Of a stretch of 13,098 nt of DNA, positions 6,648-13,098 are shown in pieces. Numbering within the stretch: the stretch's first letter is position 1; each line of letters opens with the position of its first letter. Both the position numbers and the translations under genes were made by a program. The notes below the pieces were generated by a model. That model made no database searches, had not been told where the DNA came from, and worked only from the letters and a program-made list of their open reading frames with translations. Origin of the DNA: Helicobacteraceae bacterium UBA6016 (GTDB lineage Bacteria; Campylobacterota; Campylobacteria; Campylobacterales; UBA6016); NCBI GenBank assembly GCA_002428055.1, contig DIZY01000143.1, forward strand, positions 10,524 to 23,621, read 5' to 3'.

Positions 6648-8099
6648 TTAGCCTTGCCCGTAAAGAAAGTATCTATTTTTGCCGTCTGCTTTTGCTCTAT
6701 ACATAGCCTCATCCGCTTTTGAGAGTAGCGCTTTTGCGTTGCTTGCGTAATGCGGATATAGCGCTATTCCGATACTGGCGCCTATTGCCTTGGAGCTTGA
6801 GACCTGTGGATATGGCTTTCCTATCTCTTCTATGATTTTTGACGCACACTCTTTGATACTCTCTATATCTACGCTCTCGGAGATAATGACCGTAAACTCA
6901 TCGCCGCCCATTCTAGCGACAAACCCATCATCCGATACGGACTCGGTAATTCTTTTTGCAACCACTTTTAATATGCTATCTCCGCTCTCATGCCCCAGCG
7001 TGTCGTTCACCTCTTTGAAGCCGTCTAAATCTATAAACATCAAAGCCAAAGCTCTGCTTTCATTTGCCGCCAAAAGCTTTTCGTCTAGGTACTCAAAAAA
7101 CAGAGTTCTATTCGCAAGCGTCGTTAGCTGGTCGTAATGTGCCATTTTTTGTAGTTTTTGTTCCATCTGTTTTCTCTCGGTAACATCTTGGATTATGGAG
7201 ACAAATTTGACTATCTTTCCTCTATCGTCTTTTACGGGCGCTATTGCCGTCAATTGATAGTATAGTTCGCCGTTTTTGCGCTTATTTAGTATCTCTCCAC
7301 GCCATATTCTTCCACACAGTATGCACGACCATAGCGATTCGTAAAATGACTGCGAATATGCGCCGCTTTTTAAAATTCTATGAGTATCGCCCAAAACGTC
7401 GTTTTTGTCGTAACCCGTTATTTCCGTAAAGGCGGAGTTGATGTATATAATCGTGCCGTCTATTTCTGTCACAATAAAGCCGTTTGCGGCGCATTCGATA
7501 GCTACGGAGTGTGTCTTGAGCGTCTCTTTTAGCTGTTTTTGCTTGTCGATATTCATAAATGCGATAAATGCCGAGTCTCTTTCATCACACACCATACGGG
7601 TTGCAGACATCTGCGCCCAGAAGTATGTTCCGTCTTTTCTTTTGAATTTTACTTCAAAATTCTCCAGATACCCTCTTTTCATTATCTCGTTAATATAAAT
7701 ATCCCTATCGAGCAGATCTGCCCAGTAGTCTATCGCTTTTTTGTGTATCAAATTCGACCTGTTCTCCCCTAAAGCGTCTGCTGTCGCCTTATTGACAAAC
7801 AGTACTTCGCTTGTCGTATAGTCGGTAATAACAACAGGGAAGGGGGCGGAGTCGAGTATTATTTTGAATTTCTGTTCAGAATTTTTTAGATTTTTTAATA
7901 GCTCATCTTTTTGCGTTATGTCACTATTTAGCGCTGTAAGCTCCGCCTTGGCCTCTTTGCACAGCGTTTTGTACGCTTTGAGCTCTTTTGTTTGCCTATA
8001 AAAGAGCCAGGCAACAGCAAAAAGCGGAATAAGTAGACATAAAGTCTGCTCAAAATCCTTGATAAAAATTGTCTGTAATAATCCCATACAGACAATCAT
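6648..8099 (-). CDS. PAS-PAS-GGDEF diguanylate cyclase, membrane-anchored
   Basis: A 483-residue predicted c-di-GMP synthase. Residues about 16-34 are one hydrophobic membrane segment (TLCLLIPLFAVAWLFY), then a coiled coil to about 72, PAS1 about 73-190, PAS2 about 192-310, and GGDEF about 315-480. The active site GGDEF is at 398-402 and the GTP/metal segment is FIDLDGFKEVNDTLGH (355-370). The inhibitory RxxD is absent: the matching residues 389-392 are SDDG, so feedback by product through this site is not expected. PAS2 has the HRILKSG...W.GE...K.G pattern of Aer/MmoS-type PAS domains, some of which bind flavin. There is no periplasmic domain, so the signal is probably cytoplasmic or redox. 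It follows nnrS on the same strand with a 30-base gap and no terminator, so the two are likely co-transcribed. The start at 8099 is followed by another in-frame ATG at 8087; neither has a clear ribosome site, so the exact start is uncertain. Confidence 0.9.
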   Translation of the reverse strand: MIVCMGLLQTIFIKDFEQTLCLLIPLFAVAWLFYRQTKELKAYKTLCKEAKAELTALNSDITQKDELLKNLKNSEQKFKIILDSAPFPVVITDYTTSEVLFVNKATADALGENRSNLIHKKAIDYWADLLDRDIYINEIMKRGYLENFEVKFKRKDGTYFWAQMSATRMVCDERDSAFIAFMNIDKQKQLKETLKTHSVAIECAANGFIVTEIDGTIIYINSAFTEITGYDKNDVLGDTHRILKSGAYSQSFYESLWSCILCGRIWRGEILNKRKNGELYYQLTAIAPVKDDRGKIVKFVSIIQDVTERKQMEQKLQKMAHYDQLTTLANRTLFFEYLDEKLLAANESRALALMFIDLDGFKEVNDTLGHESGDSILKVVAKRITESVSDDGFVARMGGDEFTVIISESVDIESIKECASKIIEEIGKPYPQVSSSKAIGASIGIALYPHYASNAKALLSKADEAMYRAKADGKNRYFLYGQG

Positions 8100-8129
8100 A
8101 GGCTTTTTGAGTGCGAAAAGTATGCGTTT

Positions 8130-9287
8130 TTAGTCGCTTATGAGCATTGGGGTATATTTGTATATCCAAATTCCAAATATTATGCACCAAAAGTAAACGC
8201 TCGCTTCCAAAAACGGAGCAAAAAACACCCCTGCGATACGCACTATCGCAAGTAGCGCAAAAGCCGCAAAGATAAAAGAGGTTAGCCTATCCGCCGCAAT
8301 TTTGCGTCCTGAATGTCCCATCGCAACCCTGCTTCCAAAACCTACCATCATGGTGGCAATAAAACCGACACCCCAGATATGAATCTGAAGGAGAGGCGGC
8401 ACGACTAGGGCAATCTCGGACAAGCCGACAAGAAACCCAATAAAAAACCAGACGCTAGCAAGTTGCAGTACCCAGAGGACGGGTGGAGCTTTTCGAAAGA
8501 TAAATCTATTTTCCAAAAATATCATTGTCAAGGCAATAGTGCCTAGTAGATTTGCCGTAAATACCAACAGTGGCAAATCAAAGCTTCTAAATATCGCTAC
8601 AGCGATAAGCGAAAGAAGAACGACTCTAGGTAGCGCATTGTTTTTTGCGGGCGCCGTAACGCCAAAATAGAGTACAAAAAAGTTTGGCACCATCTTTTGG
8701 GCTATCAAAAATACTACGCCTACGGCAAACGGATAAAAAGCGATATTGACGGCAAGCGGCGCTAGCTTCGGATAGATTTGTGATACTCCAAAAAGCAGAG
8801 TTGCAAATCCTCCAAAAGAAAAAGCCGACAAAATCCAAAAAATCTCCAATTTGTCTTTTATGTTTGAGCTTGCGTATGCCTTGATAAATATACCCAGAGC
8901 CAATGTCTGTGCTACAAATGTCAATATTATGCCGCTTATAAGAATGGCGGCAAATGTAAAAAAACCGACATTACTTAGCACGACCCCGACTAAAAGTAGC
9001 CAAAATACCCGCATATACTCTTTTTGCAAAAACGGCATAACAAGCAAAAAGCGATAAAGCACGGTGAATAAAAATCCCAAAAATAAAGCAGTCGGCATTA
9101 AAATCGCCATATTGAAGGCGTGGTAGATTTTTATATCGATGGCGACTATGCCTTTGAGCGCAAAGCCCAAAACAAAAATAGTAAGCAAAGCAACGGTAAC
9201 GCCAAGTAGAAAAAACGGTTGATGCGGCTTCGTTAAAACCGCTTTAAATCTTCTCTTTAGAAGGGGTTCGTGATAGTCTAAAATCAT
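8130..9287 (-). CDS. nnrS: NnrS family multi-pass membrane protein (NO / nitrosative-stress related)
   Basis: A 385-residue, very hydrophobic protein with about 12 membrane helices. NnrS proteins are heme- and copper-containing inner-membrane proteins found beside denitrification and NO genes. They lower the harm of nitric oxide, though their chemistry is not settled. Family landmarks: KPHQPFFLLG (20-29), YHAFNM (55-60) then LFLGFLFT (68-75), AQKMVPNFF (196-204), and the C-terminal signature from HIWGVGF (303-309) through MMVGFGSRVAMGHSGR (313-328). H56, H303 and H325 are likely metal or heme ligands. The first His motif is YHAF rather than the more usual HAHxM, so one of its His residues is missing. 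The ATG at 9287 has AAGTGAG 5 bases upstream. Upstream lies a Crp/Fnr-type box at 9337-9350 and a TAAAGT -10 at 9314-9309. A GGDEF cyclase follows in the same operon, and a heme-c GGDEF-EAL protein is divergent, so the context is NO or redox sensing. Confidence 0.92.
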   Translation of the reverse strand: MILDYHEPLLKRRFKAVLTKPHQPFFLLGVTVALLTIFVLGFALKGIVAIDIKIYHAFNMAILMPTALFLGFLFTVLYRFLLVMPFLQKEYMRVFWLLLVGVVLSNVGFFTFAAILISGIILTFVAQTLALGIFIKAYASSNIKDKLEIFWILSAFSFGGFATLLFGVSQIYPKLAPLAVNIAFYPFAVGVVFLIAQKMVPNFFVLYFGVTAPAKNNALPRVVLLSLIAVAIFRSFDLPLLVFTANLLGTIALTMIFLENRFIFRKAPPVLWVLQLASVWFFIGFLVGLSEIALVVPPLLQIHIWGVGFIATMMVGFGSRVAMGHSGRKIAADRLTSFIFAAFALLAIVRIAGVFFAPFLEASVYFWCIIFGIWIYKYTPMLISD

Positions 9288-9298
9288 AAAAACTCACT

Positions 9299-9374
9299 TT
9301 TTTGCCTAACTTTAACAGATATATGCGGCTTTTTAGATGATTTCGGTCAAGTTTTAAGCCTGAATAGGCAAAAA
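9299..9374. repeat. Perfect 10-bp inverted repeat flanking the divergent promoter region
   Basis: TTTTTGCCTA at 9299-9308 and its exact complement TAGGCAAAAA at 9365-9374 are 56 bases apart. As a result both divergent leaders contain TAGGCAAAAA in the sense direction, close to the expected nnrS transcription start on one side and about 34 bases before the GGDEF-EAL start on the other. The repeat is centred near 9336.5, within a few bases of the Crp/Fnr-type box. Its role is unknown. Confidence 0.5.
9309..9350 (-). promoter_or_regulatory. nnrS promoter with Crp/Fnr-type box
   Basis: On the minus strand TTGAC-CGAA-ATCAT (9350-9337) matches the Fnr/Dnr-type palindrome TTGAT/C-N4-A/GTCAA at nine of ten half-site positions. 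A TAAAGT -10 lies at 9314-9309. With a start near 9302, the box centre (9343.5) falls at about -41.5, the standard class II activator position, and replaces a -35. This geometry supports activation of nnrS by a Crp/Fnr-family regulator. Which one (Fnr-like, NO-responsive or other) cannot be told from the sequence. Confidence 0.5.
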
Positions 9375-9407
9375 TCGCATAAGAATAAGTAATTATGGTG
9401 GATTTTG

Positions 9408-11447
9408 ATGTTTTTAAAAAAAGAGATGGCTTACAAGGAGCTGATAGTTCGCATGGTAATAATATCGCTTGTGTTAAGTATCACACTCGGTATTGTGGCG
9501 AGTTTTTATCTTAAGGGCAGAGCCATCAACGAGATGGCTAAAAATGATGCCAAAAAGACCAGTGAGTTGGTGTTTCAGGGGCTATATTCCGCTATGGCAA
9601 AGGGTTGGAATAAAGAAGACCTCCAAAGCATCATAGAGAGGCTAAATAAGATAGAGCCCAATATGACCGTTAATGTGTATAGAAGCGAAAGCGTTGTTGC
9701 CCAATTCGGCGATATTAAAAGAGACAGAGTCGCAAGAGAGATGGACCCAGAGGTCAAAAAGGCGATGGGCGGAGAGGAGCTTCTTTTGACCAGAAACGAT
9801 GAGACAATTAGGTATCTCTATCCAATATTTGTAAAAGATGAGTGCATGGCATGCCACATCAACTCAAAAGTTGGTGAAATAAACGGCGTTATCGACATCT
9901 CGTATCCGATAGACAAAGTAAAAGTATCGCTCTCTTTGATGCTAAACTCATTTTTGATTTTCTTTGCGATATTTATCGCCGCCATATTTATTACCCTTTA
10001 TTTCAATCTCAACAGACTGCTTGTAAAGCCCATAGAGTCTTTTATCGAAAATATCAGGGAGATTATCTACAAAAACGACCTTACGACAAGAGTGCATATA
10101 AGCACTAAAATCAGAGAGGTAAAAAATATAGAGACATTCTTTAATAAGCTGCTTGATAGTTTGCAAGACTACTACGAAAAGCCTAGAGAGCTCTCCGACA
10201 AGGACTTTTTGACGAAGCTGTATAACCGTAAAAAGTTTGAAGAGTTTTTGGAGTACGAGATAGGCAGAGCCGATAGACACGGGTATAAGTTTTGCGTTGT
10301 TATGGTCGACCTTGATAACTTCAAATTTATAAACGACACATACGGACACCCGACAGGAGATTTGGTACTCAAAGAGGTGTCGATGATTTTTGACGACTCT
10401 CTCAGAAATAGCGATATTGTAGCTAGAATAGGCGGCGATGAGTTTGCTATTATCTTGGTAGAGACAAATGAAAAAGGCGGCATAGAGATAATAAGTAAAC
10501 TAAGAGATATGCTCTCCAATACCGACATTGCGATACCGACAGGTAAGGTGAGGGTGACTGCCAGCTTTGGTATTATAGAGTTTCCAAGGCAGGCAAATGA
10601 GCTAAAAGAGCTAATGACCGGCGCCGACATAGCGATGTATAAAGCTAAAAAAGCCGGCAAAAACGCTTTGGCGCTAGCAGAAAAAGATGACGCATTTTTA
10701 TCGGCAGAGATATTTAAGACCGGCGAATTTATCAAAAAAGCTATCGATGAGGATAGGTTGCTTCCTTTCTATCAGCCGATAGTCAATGTCCAGACGGGAG
10801 AACTGTACGCTTACGAAGTGCTTGCCCGTATTAAAGAGCCGAACGGGGACGGTTTTATAGGTGCGGGACAGTTTATCGAGATAGCCGAAGACCTCAATCT
10901 GACTAGAAGAATAGACAAAATAATTCTAAGAAAAGCGATAGAAGAGAGGCGAAAAAGCTCCATGCCGACCGTATGTCTATTTTTGAACCTCTCCGGCAAG
11001 GCTTTTCACGATGCGGAGTTTATAAAAGATACGATGCAGATACTAGATGATGTGCAGCACGGAGAGAGGACAAATATCGTGTTAGAGATTACCGAGAGAG
11101 AGGCGGTGCCGAATATTACGGAGTTTATCCCACTTATCGAGCAGATGCGAAAGTATGACATTAGATTTGCGCTTGATGATTTCGGTTCAGGATTTTCTTC
11201 GTTTATCTATCTGAAGTATCTAGAGGTGGATATAGTAAAAATAGACGGGGCATTCGTCAAAAATATCGCCACGGGTTATAAGGATGAAGTGTTTGTAAGG
11301 CATATTCACGAGATAAGCCATGAGTTTGGCAAGATAACGGTAGCGGAGTATGTGGAAGACGAAGAGACGCTAGAAATTCTCAAAAAGATAGGCGTTACTT
11401 TGGCGCAAGGGTATCACATAGGCAGACCTAGCGAGAAGATAGGATAA
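9408..11447 (+). CDS. GGDEF-EAL protein with periplasmic c-type heme (CxxCH) sensor and HAMP
   Basis: A 679-residue inner-membrane protein with both c-di-GMP synthesis and breakdown domains. Order: TM1 about 13-34; periplasmic domain 35-173 of the DUF3365/Tll0287-like type with a heme-c motif C146-M-A-C149-H150 just after YLYPIFVKDE; TM2 about 177-198; HAMP about 199-255; GGDEF about 260-420; EAL about 435-675. GGDEF is intact (342-346) with inhibitory site R333-N-S-D336. The EAL motif is EVL (E470-V-L), and the other catalytic residues are present: N527, E560, D590-D591 in DDFGSG, K611, E647 and Q667. Both activities are therefore plausible. A single covalent heme outside the membrane suggests sensing of redox state, O2 or NO. 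The start at 9408 follows GGTGG by 6-7 bases; the TTG just before it is not needed. It is divergent from nnrS, and the next gene begins 3 bases after its stop, forming an operon. Confidence 0.92.
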   Translation: MFLKKEMAYKELIVRMVIISLVLSITLGIVASFYLKGRAINEMAKNDAKKTSELVFQGLYSAMAKGWNKEDLQSIIERLNKIEPNMTVNVYRSESVVAQFGDIKRDRVAREMDPEVKKAMGGEELLLTRNDETIRYLYPIFVKDECMACHINSKVGEINGVIDISYPIDKVKVSLSLMLNSFLIFFAIFIAAIFITLYFNLNRLLVKPIESFIENIREIIYKNDLTTRVHISTKIREVKNIETFFNKLLDSLQDYYEKPRELSDKDFLTKLYNRKKFEEFLEYEIGRADRHGYKFCVVMVDLDNFKFINDTYGHPTGDLVLKEVSMIFDDSLRNSDIVARIGGDEFAIILVETNEKGGIEIISKLRDMLSNTDIAIPTGKVRVTASFGIIEFPRQANELKELMTGADIAMYKAKKAGKNALALAEKDDAFLSAEIFKTGEFIKKAIDEDRLLPFYQPIVNVQTGELYAYEVLARIKEPNGDGFIGAGQFIEIAEDLNLTRRIDKIILRKAIEERRKSSMPTVCLFLNLSGKAFHDAEFIKDTMQILDDVQHGERTNIVLEITEREAVPNITEFIPLIEQMRKYDIRFALDDFGSGFSSFIYLKYLEVDIVKIDGAFVKNIATGYKDEVFVRHIHEISHEFGKITVAEYVEDEETLEILKKIGVTLAQGYHIGRPSEKIG

Positions 11448-11450
11448 AAA

Positions 11451-13098
11451 ATGCTTGGCTCAAAACCTAGTTTTACGCATCTGTGGCGCTATGCTATTTT
11501 GTTTGCACTGCTTGAAGCGTTTATATTTTTGCTTCTTAGTTACAACAAAAACGAGCAAAAAGAGAGGCATTATAGACAAAATATAGAACAGCTCTCATCC
11601 GGCTACGAGGCTGTATTTGTTAAATACCAAAAACTCTCAGAGGCGGTGTTTTATTCCGCAATAGACACTAACGATACTGCTGCCTTATTGATGCGAGCGC
11701 TTCGAAACAACAATGAGATGAATCAGTCAAGGGCGCAGCTACTAGAGTCTATGCAGCCTATATATCTAAAGTTAAAAGAGCTTGGCGTAAAGCAGTTTCA
11801 ATTTCATCTGCCCGACAATAGTAGTTTTTTGAGGCTTCATGAGCCGCTTTTATATGGCGATACGCTAGCAGGCTTTAGGCATACGGTTCGGATTGTCAAT
11901 AGAGACAAGGTTGCAGCTTACGGGTTTGAGGAGGGAAGGGCGGCTAGCGGGTTTAGGTATGTGTTTCCTATTATGCGAGGCGTCAATCATCTTGGAAGCG
12001 TAGAGTTTGGAATCGACTATGAGGCTATCGTCTCCTCTTTGCAAATACTAAGCGGCGCAAGATATGCGCTGATAGTCAAAAAAGATGCGGTAGGTAAGCC
12101 CGATATATTCAAAAAAGAGCTCGGCAACTTTACTCCGTTTTCAATATGTGATGATTATCTACTTGAAAGCAAGGATAAAAAAGATTTTAGAGAGTTGGAA
12201 AATACGCTTGGCGCAACAACAAAAGATATAGCCCAAAAGTGCGCCTCGCAAAAACCGTTTTCCACTTCCGTTGATTTCAAGGGCGGCGTCTATACCGTTA
12301 CTTTTTATCCGATAAGAGATATTAGAGGCGTGCATACCGCATATCTGATAGAGTACAAAAAAGACCCGATATACGGCTTTTATAGCGCTAGCTTTATACG
12401 AACATTTGGCGTTTATACGCTGTTTATGGGGATTTTGCTATCCGTTATCTTCCTTGTGAATAAAAAACGGCAAAATATATGGGAGCTGAACGCTTCGTTA
12501 AAGCAAAAGAGCGCAGAACTGCAGGCTATACTGGACGCTTCGGGCGGCGGTCTGGCTATTTTGGATGAAGAAGGGCGTTTTTTGTATGCCAATAGCGCTT
12601 TTAGCCTTCTCTTGGGGTACGCAAAGGATGAGCTTGCAGCCTTGGATATATACAAGATAGGCGTAGCGGAGCAAAAAGAAGAGACTAGAGAGTCAATAGA
12701 AGAGGCGATAATAAGCGGCTCTTGTTTTAACTTCAAAAAAATATGCACTACTAAAAACGGTGAAAAAGTTATATTCAGCGTACAGCTCACAAGACTACCG
12801 GGTAATAAATCACTCATACTTTCAGCTACGGATATAACAAAAGATATAGAGTATGCAAGAAGCCTAGAGATTAAAGCCGCTACGGACTCTTTGACGAAGG
12901 TGTCAAACAGGAGAAGCCTAGAGGTGACGATGCAAGAGGCCATGGAGAGCGCAAGAGAGCACGGCGATGAGCTCTGCTTTGTCGTGATGGATATTGACAA
13001 CTTCAAATCCATTAACGACACATACGGTCATGCCGTCGGCGACGCCGTACTAAGAGATTTTAGTGCGCTTGTCTCAAAAACCATTCGCGCCGAGGATA
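11451..13098 (+). CDS. Double-Cache - PAS - GGDEF diguanylate cyclase, C-terminus cut by window edge
   Basis: 549 residues are visible and the frame is open to the last base. TM1 is about 13-30. The periplasmic region (31-310) looks like a double-Cache domain of the type with a FLRLH motif: QFHLPDNSSFLRLHEP (117-132), GFRHTVRIVN (141-150), SGFRYVFPI (166-174) and GSVEFGIDY (182-190). TM2 is about 316-336, a PAS domain about 350-465 (ILDASGGGLAILDEEGRFLYAN region), and the GGDEF domain starts about 470 with AATDSLTKVSNRR (476-488) and MDIDNFKSINDTYGH (513-527). The last four codons read R546-A-E-D549, which fits the inhibitory RxxD that stands five residues before GGDEF; the active-site motif itself is outside the window. 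The start lies 3 bases after the heme GGDEF-EAL stop, and that gene's tail (GATAGGAT) would supply the ribosome site. The two are surely co-transcribed. The ligand of the Cache domain is unknown. Confidence 0.9.
   Translation, partial: MLGSKPSFTHLWRYAILFALLEAFIFLLLSYNKNEQKERHYRQNIEQLSSGYEAVFVKYQKLSEAVFYSAIDTNDTAALLMRALRNNNEMNQSRAQLLESMQPIYLKLKELGVKQFQFHLPDNSSFLRLHEPLLYGDTLAGFRHTVRIVNRDKVAAYGFEEGRAASGFRYVFPIMRGVNHLGSVEFGIDYEAIVSSLQILSGARYALIVKKDAVGKPDIFKKELGNFTPFSICDDYLLESKDKKDFRELENTLGATTKDIAQKCASQKPFSTSVDFKGGVYTVTFYPIRDIRGVHTAYLIEYKKDPIYGFYSASFIRTFGVYTLFMGILLSVIFLVNKKRQNIWELNASLKQKSAELQAILDASGGGLAILDEEGRFLYANSAFSLLLGYAKDELAALDIYKIGVAEQKEETRESIEEAIISGSCFNFKKICTTKNGEKVIFSVQLTRLPGNKSLILSATDITKDIEYARSLEIKAATDSLTKVSNRRSLEVTMQEAMESAREHGDELCFVVMDIDNFKSINDTYGHAVGDAVLRDFSALVSKTIRAED

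Noticed and set aside
9405..9407. TTG as start of the heme GGDEF-EAL gene
   Set aside because: The ATG directly after it (9408) has a proper GGTGG spacing and fits better.
12413..13021. 202-codon open frame on the minus strand near the right edge
   Set aside because: It is the antisense shadow of the PAS-GGDEF protein; the plus frame has the conserved cyclase motifs.
1..13098. CRISPR arrays, insertion sequences, tRNA/rRNA genes, c-di-GMP riboswitches
   Set aside because: Intergenic regions were read on both strands; no repeat-spacer pattern, transposase, tRNA-like fold or GEMM-type motif was seen.

Overview
The window looks like a chromosomal piece of a Campylobacterota (epsilonproteobacterial) genome of the Sulfurimonas/Sulfuricurvum/Sulfurospirillum type. 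This is inferred from the A+T-rich sequence, compact ATGA-coupled operons, many different periplasmic-sensor GGDEF proteins, an NnrS protein and a Campylobacterota-style RmuC. No rRNA or other marker gene is present, so the genus is not fixed.

Layout. (1) Positions 1-794, minus strand: the N-terminal two thirds of rmuC, running off the left edge. (2) 867-2266, minus strand: two overlapping OmpR/PhoB-type response regulators with no histidine kinase in view, ending in a rho-independent hairpin at 825-848. (3) 2459-5802, plus strand: a divergent operon of a UrtA-like periplasmic binding protein coupled by an ATGA overlap to a membrane Cache-HAMP-PAS-GGDEF diguanylate cyclase. (4) 5857-6276: a small retropepsin-like aspartic protease with its own promoter and hairpin, followed by about 350 bases of mostly non-coding sequence that may hold a coding remnant. 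(5) 6648-9287, minus strand: an operon of nnrS and a PAS-PAS-GGDEF cyclase. (6) 9408-13098, plus strand: a divergent operon of a GGDEF-EAL protein with a periplasmic c-type heme motif, then a double-Cache PAS-GGDEF protein cut by the right edge.

The main theme is cyclic-di-GMP signalling: four GGDEF proteins lie within about 9.4 kb, each with a different sensory front end. Two units look worth study. In the first, a solute-binding protein of a transporter family has no permease or ATPase nearby and is coupled instead to a diguanylate cyclase, facing two orphan response regulators. In the second, NnrS (nitric-oxide/nitrosative-stress related) with its own cyclase is divergent from a heme-c GGDEF-EAL sensor. 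The shared 120-base intergenic region holds a near-consensus Crp/Fnr-type box placed where a class II activator of nnrS would bind, plus a perfect 10-base inverted repeat. This suggests a redox- or NO-responsive c-di-GMP module, which is inference from context and motifs.
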